Source: Chloroflexota bacterium
GTDB taxonomy: Bacteria; Chloroflexota; Anaerolineae; Aggregatilineales; Phototrophicaceae
Direction of reading: 5' to 3'
Assembly: GCA_026708115.1 (NCBI GenBank)
Contig: JAPOVL010000042.1
Coordinates: forward strand, 22,425 to 86,424
Length of the DNA: 64,000 nt
Made by a program: the position numbers and the translations under genes. Shown piece by piece: positions 1 through 7,812 of this stretch. Each line of letters starts with the position of its first letter. Within the stretch, counting starts at the first letter, position 1. The notes beneath the pieces are model-generated. The model saw only the letters and a program-made list of their open reading frames with translations. It searched no databases and was not told the origin of the DNA.

Positions 1-389
1 CCGACGGCATAGACTTCGCCGTTGTAGACGCCGACAGCGCCGGGCAGGAAACCGTCCAGCGCGCCTTCGGACAGGTTGAGCGGGGCCATGTAACCAGACC
101 AAGCCCAGCCCGGCATAACGGGAGCGTCCACGTCAATGATGTCGGGCAAGTCTCCCGACAGCGCCGCCGCGACGACGGACGAATTGTAGGATCCCTGCGG
201 GAACTCTTCGATGACGACCGACCAATCCGACTGGGACGCGTTGAAGTCTTCAATCACGCTCAACAAGACTGCGCGCTCTTCCGGGTTTCCAGCGCCGTGA
301 TACCACAGGCTGAGTTCGGTTTGCGCGCTTGCCAAGCCATTGAATGTGAGCAAGAACAGGCATATCAAGACAATGCGTCTAATGTTCAT
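1..389 (-). CDS. Sugar ABC transporter substrate-binding protein (partial, C-terminus off the left edge)
   Basis: Only the first ~129 codons are present. Translation from ATG at 387-389 gives a signal peptide (MNIRRIVLICLFLL then a hydrophobic run ending ASA-Q) followed by TELSLWYHGAG, the typical first beta strand of CUT1 extracellular solute-binding proteins. A strong AAGGAG lies 6 bases upstream of the ATG. No lipobox cysteine follows the signal peptide, so the protein is expected to be secreted rather than lipid-anchored. It lies 232 bp downstream of another binding protein on the same strand, so it is either a second binding protein of that system or the first gene of an adjacent transporter. 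The substrate cannot be read from the sequence. Confidence 0.85.
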   Translation of the reverse strand, partial: MNIRRIVLICLFLLTFNGLASAQTELSLWYHGAGNPEERAVLLSVIEDFNASQSDWSVVIEEFPQGSYNSSVVAAALSGDLPDIIDVDAPVMPGWAWSGYMAPLNLSEGALDGFLPGAVGVYNGEVYAV

Positions 390-621
390 TTCTTTCTCCT
401 TGAAAATATATCTGTATGGATACAGCAACAGTCGCTGCCCATAAGAAAGCCAAGCGCATTTCACCAGTGGGGACCAGCGTTTCTGCGGCTGAAAAACACG
501 CCTGGGAATGGTAGCACGAGATGAAGCAGGCAAAAAGCGCTAATTTTCAACTGGAAAAAATGGCGGAGGCGAGTCTAGGACCCGCCGCCGCGCCTGCAGG
601 TAAGTTTTGCGAACTTACAGT

Positions 622-1968
622 CTAGCCGCCCAGGAGCGCGTTGGTCTGTTCGTGCGCGCGCTCTACCACAACAGCGGCGTCTCGCTCCTCGCCTGTCCAG
701 AGCAAGTCCATATTGGCGACCCAGACCGAGGTCTCCCACTCCAGGTATTTGGGATGGTAGGCCGGGTGCACGCCATCGCGCGCGCCAATGACCGAGAATA
801 CCTCGTGGTAGGCGTCGGCATAGGGCGCGTCATCGGGCGCCGCGCAATTATGGAACTCGGATTGGCTGGTCAATGCCGCGCCCATAGCGGCGGTGCGGCA
901 AAGGTGAGCGGGGTTGGCCAGCGTAAAGCGGATCAACTCGTAAGACAGGTCGGGCTGCGCCGCTGATGCCGGGATCGAAAAGGCGGAACCGCCGATGAAG
1001 TTGTAGCGTCCGGCCGGACCGGTTGGCGTTGGCACGACGGTCCAGTTGAAGGAATCGCCAACCAATTCCCACATGCGGGCGGCGGCGTCATTCAGCGCGT
1101 AGTGCATCGCGACATTGCCGTTGGCGAAGAGGAATTCGGTTGTGAAGCCGGTGGCGGCGACGGACTCGGCCGTCGGGTGCGCGCCCGAATCCCAGAGCAG
1201 GTCGGCGAGCCATTGCAAGGCAGCAACAGTTTCCGGCGAGTTCATCATTGACGCGGTGTTCTCTTCATTGAACAGTTCGCCGCCAAAGCTCTTGATGACC
1301 CAGTAGGCCCCGCCGGCGCCGCGACCGACGCTGACCATATTGCTGATGCCCCAAATATCGGTATCGCCATCGCCATCGGTATCCTGCGTGAGCGCATTGG
1401 CTAATTCGGTGAACTCTTCGAAGCTGGTGTGTTCGCCAGGCGGTTCAACGCCGGCCGCTTCGAAGAGATCGAGATTGATGTAGAGCCCGCCGGGCGCCAG
1501 GTCATAGGGGATGGCGTATTGGCTACCCTGATAATTGAAGGCGTCGACTTGCGAAGCGACGAACTTCTCGGGCCAGCCGGGGATCGGGCAAGCTTCCAGG
1601 TAGCTATCGAGGTTCAGCGCCCAGCCATTGGCGGCAAAGGTATCGTTGCGGGTGTCGTGCATCCAGGCCATGTCTATCTCGGCGCCGCCGGCCAACTGCG
1701 CCGGCAAGGTCGTCCAATAGTCTGTCCAGGACACGCCCGTGTTGAGAATCTGTTCAACATTGGGATAGTATTCGCCGAAAAATTCGTCGAAGGCGAGCAA
1801 GAATTTATCGACCTCGCCCGGACCCTCCCAGCCTGTGATGGTAATGGCGCCGGACATATCGCCATCAACCGTGCCGCAGGTCCAGTCGGTCATATCCTGT
1901 GCCGAGGCCGCGAAACCCAAGCTGAGCAGCGCCAGGACAGTCAAGAAGAGAACGCTTTTGCGAATCAT
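622..1968 (-). CDS. Carbohydrate ABC transporter substrate-binding protein (CUT1 family)
   Basis: A 448-residue secreted binding protein that should capture a sugar or oligosaccharide and deliver it to the two permeases encoded just upstream. Residues 1-23 are a signal peptide ending ASAQD with no lipobox cysteine. The mature part has features of family 1 solute-binding proteins: GAITITGWEGPGE near the N-terminus, a LAGGAEIDMAWMHD loop and a late GPAGRYNFIGGSAFSI stretch. A DTDGDGDTDI acidic loop near residue 195 looks like a calcium site. AAAGGA lies 8 bases before the ATG. The gene is third in a permease-permease-binding-protein operon, 57 bp after the MalG-like permease. No ATPase is nearby, so an ATPase encoded elsewhere must energise it. 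Confidence 0.9.
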   Translation of the reverse strand: MIRKSVLFLTVLALLSLGFAASAQDMTDWTCGTVDGDMSGAITITGWEGPGEVDKFLLAFDEFFGEYYPNVEQILNTGVSWTDYWTTLPAQLAGGAEIDMAWMHDTRNDTFAANGWALNLDSYLEACPIPGWPEKFVASQVDAFNYQGSQYAIPYDLAPGGLYINLDLFEAAGVEPPGEHTSFEEFTELANALTQDTDGDGDTDIWGISNMVSVGRGAGGAYWVIKSFGGELFNEENTASMMNSPETVAALQWLADLLWDSGAHPTAESVAATGFTTEFLFANGNVAMHYALNDAAARMWELVGDSFNWTVVPTPTGPAGRYNFIGGSAFSIPASAAQPDLSYELIRFTLANPAHLCRTAAMGAALTSQSEFHNCAAPDDAPYADAYHEVFSVIGARDGVHPAYHPKYLEWETSVWVANMDLLWTGEERDAAVVVERAHEQTNALLGG

Positions 1969-2025
1969 GTGTGCATCCTTTCATAATTGAAACTGCGATT
2001 GATAAACGCGTTACATATTGGGTCC

Positions 2026-2904
2026 CTAGCCACCTCCTTTGATGCCGCTAGTGACAATGCCGCGGACATAATACTTCTGTCCCACGACAAATGCGATCAA
2101 GACTGGAATGACGACGAATGTGGCGGCCGCCATGATCAGATGCCAGGGCGTACGCATGCCGGACTGATTCTGGAAGGACGCCAGCAGCAATGGCAGTGTC
2201 TTGACCTTGGGTTTGCCCAGCACGATCAGCGGCCATTGGAAGCTGTTCCAGGTGTTGACAAAGGTGAAAATGGCCAGCGTCGCCAGCGCGGGTTTGGTCA
2301 GTGGCAGGATAATCAGCCAGTAAGTGCGGAAGAAGCCACAGCCGTCAATACGCGCGGCATCCTCCAATTCCCGCGGGATAGTCACCATGAATTGCCGCAT
2401 CATAAACGTGCCCCAAGGGGTGAAGAGGAAGGGCACGATCACCGCCTGAAGGGTACTGATCCAGTTGAAGTAGCGCATCTGCACATATAGAGGAATCAAC
2501 AAGACGGTGAAGGGCACCATCATCAGCGATATATAGAGCAGGAAGATCTTGTCGCGCCCGGGGTAGCGCAGCCGAGCGAAAGAATAGCCGGCCAGGCTGG
2601 CGGTGAACAATTGGCCCAGCACCACCGCCGCGGCGACGATGGCGCTGTTGAGAAAGCCGGCGTCGAAATGCGTCATCGTCCAGGCTTCGGTGTAGTTCTC
2701 GAAATGCCAGACCTCGGGGATGAATTCCGGCGGGTAAGTGTATATGCCGCGGATATCTTTGAAGGAATTTGCAACCATCCAGGCGAAGGGCATGATGAAG
2801 ATGATGCCGACGACGGCCAACACGATATAGGTAAACAGATCCATCAGGATCTTGACCTGCCGCTGCCCGATCAAACTGCCTTGCGTCTTTGTCGCTCTCG
2901 CCAT
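2026..2904 (-). CDS. Carbohydrate ABC transporter permease, MalG-like
   Basis: A 292-residue inner-membrane permease of the CUT1 MalG type, with about six transmembrane segments. The first begins at YIVLAVVGIIFIMPFAWMVA. The cytoplasmic EAA loop that contacts the ATPase is visible as ELEDAARIDGCGFFRTYW followed by LP. Length is normal for the family. It starts 24 bp after the end of the MalF-like gene and precedes the binding-protein gene, so the three form one operon. An AGGCGAAAGCG stretch before the ATG is a modest ribosome site. The transported sugar is unknown. Confidence 0.92.
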   Translation of the reverse strand: MARATKTQGSLIGQRQVKILMDLFTYIVLAVVGIIFIMPFAWMVANSFKDIRGIYTYPPEFIPEVWHFENYTEAWTMTHFDAGFLNSAIVAAAVVLGQLFTASLAGYSFARLRYPGRDKIFLLYISLMMVPFTVLLIPLYVQMRYFNWISTLQAVIVPFLFTPWGTFMMRQFMVTIPRELEDAARIDGCGFFRTYWLIILPLTKPALATLAIFTFVNTWNSFQWPLIVLGKPKVKTLPLLLASFQNQSGMRTPWHLIMAAATFVVIPVLIAFVVGQKYYVRGIVTSGIKGGG

Positions 2905-2928
2905 CGCTTTCGCCTGAATACGCCCTGC

Positions 2929-3894
2929 TTACTCGTCTTCGTCGAATCCGAACACCCAGCGCCGCGCCAGATGCCATTGAATGATCGTGATGATAAGAAT
3001 GATTACAAACAAAACCGCCGCCAGCGCCGCGCCATAACCCATCTTAAAGAAGGTGAAGGCGTTCTGGAAAATATAGAGCGTTAAGGGCGTGGTCGCATGG
3101 GCGGGGCCGCCTTCGGTCAAGATATAGAACTGGTCGAAGGCTTGGAAGGCGCCAATCAGCGAGGTAACGATCACGAAGAAAAACGCCGGCGAGAGCATGG
3201 GCAGCGTCACATAGCGCATGCGTTGCCAGCCGCTGGCGCCGTCGATGGAAGCCGCCTCGTAGTACTCTTCCGGGATGCCTTGCAAGCCCGCAAGCAGTAT
3301 CAACATGGCGAAGCCGATGCCTTGCCAGTTGCTCATGATAATGACGCTAGGCATGGCCCATTTCGTATCATGAATCCATTTCGGCCCGTCAATGCCGAAC
3401 CATTCGAGTACATGGTTGATCATGCCGATTTCGGGTTGGTAGATCCAGCGCCAGATTGTCGCTGCGGCAACCGTCAAGGTGATCTGCGGCAGAAAATAGA
3501 CGGTGCGGAAGAAAATGATGCCGCGCATTTTGCGATTCAAGGCGAGCGCCAGCCAAAAGGCGATAAAGATGCCTGTGGGCACGGCGACGAAGGTGTAGTA
3601 GAAGCTATTGCCAAGCGACTTCCAGAACAGCCTGTCGTTGATCATGGTCTCGAAGTTTTCGAGACCAATGAATGTCGGCGCACTCGCCAGGCTCCAGTCC
3701 GTGAGCATGATGTAAAAGGCGAACAATATCGGGAAGAGCATGAAAACAATGAACCCGATAAGGTTCGGCAACAGGAACAAATAACCGGCGATCGATTCTT
3801 CGCGGCGCAGCCCAGTGAAAGCCAGCCGGAACTCACGTATTTTGGCCGCCCAAGGGGACTGGCCATCGCGCCCTGATCTATACGCCGCGGCCAC
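2929..3894 (-). CDS. Carbohydrate ABC transporter permease, MalF-like
   Basis: A 321-residue permease of the CUT1 MalF type with six predicted transmembrane segments, the first at YLFLLPNLIGFIVFMLFPIL. The EAA loop reads EEYYEAASIDGASGWQRMRY followed by VTLP. The chosen start is a GTG at 3892-3894 because GGGAGG sits 8 bases upstream, the best ribosome site in this operon. It is the first gene of the operon and pairs with the MalG-like permease that follows. A consensus-like promoter lies about 160 bp upstream (4053-4081), leaving a long untranslated leader. Confidence 0.92.
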   Translation of the reverse strand: MAAAYRSGRDGQSPWAAKIREFRLAFTGLRREESIAGYLFLLPNLIGFIVFMLFPILFAFYIMLTDWSLASAPTFIGLENFETMINDRLFWKSLGNSFYYTFVAVPTGIFIAFWLALALNRKMRGIIFFRTVYFLPQITLTVAAATIWRWIYQPEIGMINHVLEWFGIDGPKWIHDTKWAMPSVIIMSNWQGIGFAMLILLAGLQGIPEEYYEAASIDGASGWQRMRYVTLPMLSPAFFFVIVTSLIGAFQAFDQFYILTEGGPAHATTPLTLYIFQNAFTFFKMGYGAALAAVLFVIILIITIIQWHLARRWVFGFDEDE

Positions 3895-4247
3895 CTAGTC
3901 GCCTCCCGCAACGACATATCTGGGAGTTCCAAGGGTGAACCAAGTCGGCAAAACCAAGGACGGTGATGAAACAGACATACGTCGGACCGTCAACTCTTCA
4001 CTTGCAATTCAAGCGCAACGAATCATAAAACCGATTACGCAACCGATACAATAATCTAACACGAAGATTATCCTCTGTCAATCAGCGTCAACGACAGCCA
4101 ACACGGACATTGCGCTGGCGTCGCGCCCTGCCAGCGACTGAAACACGCCATGGCTTCGCCGCGATCGCTGTAGTCCCCTTCAATTTGTACTCGACGTCGT
4201 ATTGGCCGTCATTCGGGATGATGATCACGCGCCACATCAACGTTTCG
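3895..4247. other. Intergenic leader and promoter region of the left ABC operon
   Basis: No credible coding frame was seen. The region holds the leftward promoter at 4053-4081 and the ~150-nt leader of the permease operon. An ACCGAT motif is repeated directly at about 4030 and 4041, 11 bases apart and just downstream of the -10, where a repressor could bind; this is speculative. The right part is the short gap behind the alpha/beta hydrolase gene. Confidence 0.6.
4053..4081 (-). promoter_or_regulatory. Sigma-70-type promoter for the left CUT1 ABC operon
   Basis: On the minus strand a perfect TTGACA (4076-4081) is followed after exactly 17 bp by TAGATT (4053-4058). Transcription would start near 4046 and run into the MalF-like gene. 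It is one of the strongest promoter-like sequences in the window. Confidence 0.65.
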
Positions 4248-5216
4248 CTAGTTGCTCTGCAGCCAGGCCAAGCTATAGGCCAGTGCCTCGTCGATCACTT
4301 CTGTAACCTCGGCCAAGACGTCGAAGATATGGTCGCCATCCAGTACAACCAGAGCCTCCGCGCCCTCGTGATAGTCAAGGAAGACCTGGCCGGCATGCGG
4401 TTGCGGCGTCACGGTTGTGTCGCGCGCGCCCGTGATGGCCAGCAGCGGACCTCCATAGCCGGCTATTTCGGCCACGGGATCGACGAGAAAGATGTCCTCG
4501 AAGAAGGGACCCTTGAGCGATGTTTCGGCGCCCCAGGGCAATGCGATGGTCAGCGCCTCGTCGCCGGCCGCCGCGCCGGCCAGCAGGTTGTCATAGCCCA
4601 GCAGGATGCCGTAGCTCATGACAGGATTCGACACCGCCGACCAGAGCACGAGGTTGCTGACACGCGCATCGCGCCCAGCCGTGGCCGCGCCAACCAGTCC
4701 GCCCTGGCTCAGGCCCAGGACGCTGATGTTCGCGCTGTCGACACCGTCTAGCATCTCCAGGTAATCCAGGGCGGCGATGGCGTCGGAGATCTGGCCACTG
4801 AAGGTCGTGTCCTCCCAAGCGCCTTCGCTTTCTCCAGAGCCACGGAAGTCAATGCGCAGGCTGGCGACTCCGCGTTCGCCCAGCCAGCGCGCAGCACGGC
4901 TGAACATGGTGTCTTCGGTGCCTAGAACCGGCAATTCATGGCGCATGCCAGTGAAGCCATGCAGCAGCAGGGCGACCGGGAACGGACCCTCGCCCTCCGG
5001 CATTGCTAGCGTGCCGACGATCGACTGTCCCTCGTTGCTGAAGCTGATGTCGCTCTCGCTGACACCGTACTCCGCCATGGAGCCGACCAAGGCGGCCGCG
5101 GCGTCGGCGAGGCCGTCTTGCGCGGCCAAGGGCGTCGCGAAGAGTCCCGAAAGCAGCAGCAGCACAACGATAAGCGCCGTAGCAGTAATGCGTTTCAAAT
5201 ATGTTGTTGAAAACAT
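4248..5216 (-). CDS. Secreted alpha/beta hydrolase
   Basis: A ~322-residue esterase or peptidase-like hydrolase with an N-terminal signal peptide (hydrophobic run TALIVVLLLLSGLFATPLAA, cleavage before QDG). The core shows the alpha/beta-hydrolase pattern: LLLHGFTGMRHE oxyanion region, RIDFRGSGESEG, the nucleophile elbow GLSQGG, and a late GDHIF supplying the histidine. The closest architecture is the dienelactone hydrolase/BAAT family, but the substrate cannot be named. An upstream in-frame TTG would add four residues. ATG at 5214-5216 is preferred because GGAG lies 6 bases before it. The gene appears to stand alone, followed on the same strand by the transporter operon promoter. Confidence 0.85.
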   Translation of the reverse strand: MFSTTYLKRITATALIVVLLLLSGLFATPLAAQDGLADAAAALVGSMAEYGVSESDISFSNEGQSIVGTLAMPEGEGPFPVALLLHGFTGMRHELPVLGTEDTMFSRAARWLGERGVASLRIDFRGSGESEGAWEDTTFSGQISDAIAALDYLEMLDGVDSANISVLGLSQGGLVGAATAGRDARVSNLVLWSAVSNPVMSYGILLGYDNLLAGAAAGDEALTIALPWGAETSLKGPFFEDIFLVDPVAEIAGYGGPLLAITGARDTTVTPQPHAGQVFLDYHEGAEALVVLDGDHIFDVLAEVTEVIDEALAYSLAWLQSN

Positions 5217-5417
5217 AACGAACTCCAATCAACAAGACTTTACAATTACGAGATTCTGGCACAGCAGCCGCTCATTCGCAAGCGCGCCCACGCATGGTGA
5301 ACCGATGTACTCTGCCCTCAAGTCGGTATCAAAAAAGAAAATGGGATCGAGGTCGTAAATGTCGCGCTACATCGGCGGATAGCGGCGAAACCGTCATCGC
5401 AAAGACGACCTGACCTG

Positions 5418-7046
5418 CTATGCCCGCCTCACCGTGATCAAGGTATTCGCCTCTAATCCGTCCACGACGCTGTATTCGCCATCATTCCACATGATGGTTA
5501 AGCGCTGCAAATCGGCGCCGGACGGGAAGCCGAAATGCGCCCGGCTGGGATCGCCCGAGAGGTAACCGCTGGTTACGGTTACATCGCGGCGATAGACGCC
5601 TTCGCTGGTCTGCAGATACAGCCGCGCGCCGATGCTGCTGCTGGCGGATTTCTTCCAATGCAAATCGACCTCGATGCTATCGCCGCCACAAAGTTGATTC
5701 TCGTAGACTTTGGCAGGCGCATTCAAGTTGTTGACAAGCACGTCAAGATCGCCATCATTGTCGAGGTCCGCCATTGACATGCCGCGCCCGCTCGCCTTAT
5801 CGTCGAGCGCCCAGTTTGGCTGCGACGCAAACCGACTGCCAGAAAGATTGCGATAGACCTGGTTTTCTTCTACCAATTCATTGCCCGGCAAGTGCGAGAA
5901 CATCTCGCGAGAAATCATGCCGTTGACAACGTATAGATCCTGGAATCCGTCGTTGTCCAAATCGCCGAATTTCGTCGACCAACTCCAGCCAGTCGCGTCC
6001 AGGCCCAGCCGAGGCGCGATGTTTTGCGCCAAGCCTGCTCCAGTGCCGGCGTAAAGCACGTTCTCCATAATCTGTGGGTCGCCTTCGACGTGGGGCATCG
6101 CCATCATCATGTCCATCACCGGTCCCCACTGCGCCATCGTTTCTTCATCATCGTCATAGGGTTTCATGTCCACGGCGTAGATCTCGACGCGGCCATCATT
6201 ATCTAGGTCGGCCGCATCGTAGCTCATGGTGCTGTGCGGCATCACCGGCGGCGGCTGCTGCTCACGCCAATTGCCGTCTACAAATGTGAAGAAACGGTCG
6301 GGCACGGCGAAGTCGTTGCCGATGATGATTTCCAGGGCGTCATCAGCGTTGACGCGGGTAAGCAGGGCCAGGGTATTGGACCGGTTCGCGAGCCGAGTCG
6401 CCTGGAAGCGATCTTCCCGCTGTTCGTAATAGATCACGCCCGATTTCGGCGCCGATTGACCCAGGATCATTTCATTCTCGACATCGTAGGAGCCGGTGAC
6501 CAAATCGAGATCGCCGTCGCGGTCGGCATCAAGCCAGTTCATGGCATAGCCGATATAGCTAACGCCTTTCAAAATCTGGATAGCGAAGCCGGTACCTGCT
6601 TGATTGCGCCAATATAGCGGCGCGGCTGCCTGCTGCGTGAAGACGATATCAAGCCAGCCGTCGCCGTCGACATCGACGGCGGCAACCGCGCGCGACGGCG
6701 TCAGGGAGGGAAGCGCCTGCTTGCGAAACTGCAGATCGCCCGCATTCCAGAAGACCGCGTTGTCGCCGCCCAGATTTGCCAGCACGATATCCAGCAAGCC
6801 GTCATTGTTCAGGTCATTGATGGCCAAACCCGCGCCATTACTGTCGTAGAAACCGATCGGCGTGGCGGTCGGTGTCGTGATATGGTCCAGTTCATGAGCC
6901 AGGAATGCCCCCGAGCAATCCTCCGGTCGTCGCAGCGCGACCGAATCCAGCGTCACCGGAACATAGATGCGTAGCGCCGACGCGACGTTTGCGACGACGA
7001 GCAGAAGCGCAAGCGCAAGCATACGAAAGGGACAACTGCGAAACAT
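5418..7046 (-). CDS. Secreted FG-GAP/VCBS repeat protein with C-terminal ASPIC/UnbV domain
   Basis: A 542-residue exported protein. After a signal peptide (LALALLLVVANVASA) come repeated calcium-binding beta-propeller motifs such as DLNNDGLLDIV, DVDGDGWLDIV, DADRDGDLDLV, DLDNDGFQDLY and DLDNDGDLDVLV. The C-terminal ~75 residues (SSSIGARLYLQTSEGVYRRD onward) match the ASPIC/UnbV domain, also found in CRTAC1. Proteins of this layout are extracellular or surface proteins, often of unknown partner. AGGT lies 7 bases before the ATG, and a promoter is recognisable at 7080-7108. It is encoded in the same direction as the hydrolase 200 bp downstream, but nothing shows a joint function. Confidence 0.88.
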   Translation of the reverse strand: MFRSCPFRMLALALLLVVANVASALRIYVPVTLDSVALRRPEDCSGAFLAHELDHITTPTATPIGFYDSNGAGLAINDLNNDGLLDIVLANLGGDNAVFWNAGDLQFRKQALPSLTPSRAVAAVDVDGDGWLDIVFTQQAAAPLYWRNQAGTGFAIQILKGVSYIGYAMNWLDADRDGDLDLVTGSYDVENEMILGQSAPKSGVIYYEQREDRFQATRLANRSNTLALLTRVNADDALEIIIGNDFAVPDRFFTFVDGNWREQQPPPVMPHSTMSYDAADLDNDGRVEIYAVDMKPYDDDEETMAQWGPVMDMMMAMPHVEGDPQIMENVLYAGTGAGLAQNIAPRLGLDATGWSWSTKFGDLDNDGFQDLYVVNGMISREMFSHLPGNELVEENQVYRNLSGSRFASQPNWALDDKASGRGMSMADLDNDGDLDVLVNNLNAPAKVYENQLCGGDSIEVDLHWKKSASSSIGARLYLQTSEGVYRRDVTVTSGYLSGDPSRAHFGFPSGADLQRLTIMWNDGEYSVVDGLEANTLITVRRA

Positions 7047-7079
7047 TTTGCAACCTGTTGTTTGGCGGATAGTGCCAGA

Positions 7080-7108
7080 ACGATACCATCAGCTAGTTGG
7101 ATTGGCAA
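7080..7108 (-). promoter_or_regulatory. Promoter for the FG-GAP protein gene
   Basis: Minus-strand TTGCCA (7103-7108) and TATCGT (7080-7085) are separated by exactly 17 bp, about 35 bp upstream of the start codon. Five of six and four of six bases match consensus. Confidence 0.5.
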
Positions 7109-7264
7109 ACCCGTGTCGAGTGGGGATGCGCTTTCGCAGCAGCGCGTCAACAGGGAGTGGAGAAGCAAATGTCCTTAACTGGATTCAAACGCTTTGCCTA
7201 GTGAGTGAGTTGCGCCTTTGAAACGGGATTTGCGCTGCCGCTATTCGAGCCGCGGCTGCGCGCG

Positions 7265-7645
7265 TTATGAGGCGGATTCAGCGTCTACGGTAGCCTTGGT
7301 CATTACACCTCGCCCTTCCAGGAAGCCAAGCATGCGCGCCTGCTCGATTCCCAGACTCTGCAAGTCGCCTCTGACATCCTGAAGCCCCTCTTCCAGGCGT
7401 TCCTCCAGCCGGTCAATTCGCGCTTCCATGCGGTCAAAGCGATCGTCAACGCGATTAAAGCGATCGTCAACGCGATTAAAGCGCTCATTGAAGCGAGTCT
7501 GTTCGTTTTCAACACTTTTCACACGATTGTCAAGGTTTACGAGTTGATCGCTAATGCGGTTAAACTGGCGCGTTATGTAGGCTAACAGACCTACGCCTAC
7601 CGCCAACACTGATGCGATTGTCGCGATGGTTTGTCCCCAGTCCAT
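7265..7645 (-). CDS. Small membrane-anchored coiled-coil protein
   Basis: A ~126-residue protein of unknown role. It has one transmembrane helix near the N-terminus (TIASVLAVGVGLLAYI) and then a long heptad-repeat coiled coil (FNRISDQLVNLDNRV onward) with successive FNRVDDR, FNRVDDR and FDRMEAR heptads, ending in an uncharged tail. The heptads are encoded by perfect 21-bp DNA repeats. The frame could extend upstream to a TTG at 7714, but ATG at 7643-7645 starts right before the helix and has GGAG upstream, though at the long spacing of 12 bases. Such proteins are usually annotated as hypothetical or DUF1640-like. Confidence 0.65.
   Translation of the reverse strand: MDWGQTIATIASVLAVGVGLLAYITRQFNRISDQLVNLDNRVKSVENEQTRFNERFNRVDDRFNRVDDRFDRMEARIDRLEERLEEGLQDVRGDLQSLGIEQARMLGFLEGRGVMTKATVDAESAS
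7439..7480 (-). repeat. Two perfect tandem 21-bp repeats inside the coiled-coil gene
   Basis: Units 7439-7459 and 7460-7480 are identical and each encodes one seven-residue heptad (FNRVDDR). A degenerate third unit follows. Copy number could change by slippage without breaking the frame. Confidence 0.85.
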
Positions 7646-7752
7646 GATGCTCAGCGTCTCCTGCAATGATTGAGCGCATAACCATATTCTAACGACGTGA
7701 GTCTCGCTACGCAAGCATATGTTAACAGGCTAAGTGTACACACGTATAAATG

Positions 7753-7790
7753 AAAAGCGCCTCTTCCGCAAGCATGTTGGAAGAGGCGCT
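7753..7790 (-). terminator. Rho-independent terminator after the molybdopterin oxidoreductase gene
   Basis: A perfect 12-bp inverted repeat (7756-7767 with 7779-7790, arm AGCGCCTCTTCC) has an 11-base loop. In the minus direction it runs into TTTTCATTT. It sits 23 bp beyond the stop of the leftward oxidoreductase gene, as expected for its terminator. Confidence 0.85.
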
Positions 7791-7812
7791 CATATGTCGA
7801 TCGAGTAGCCGA

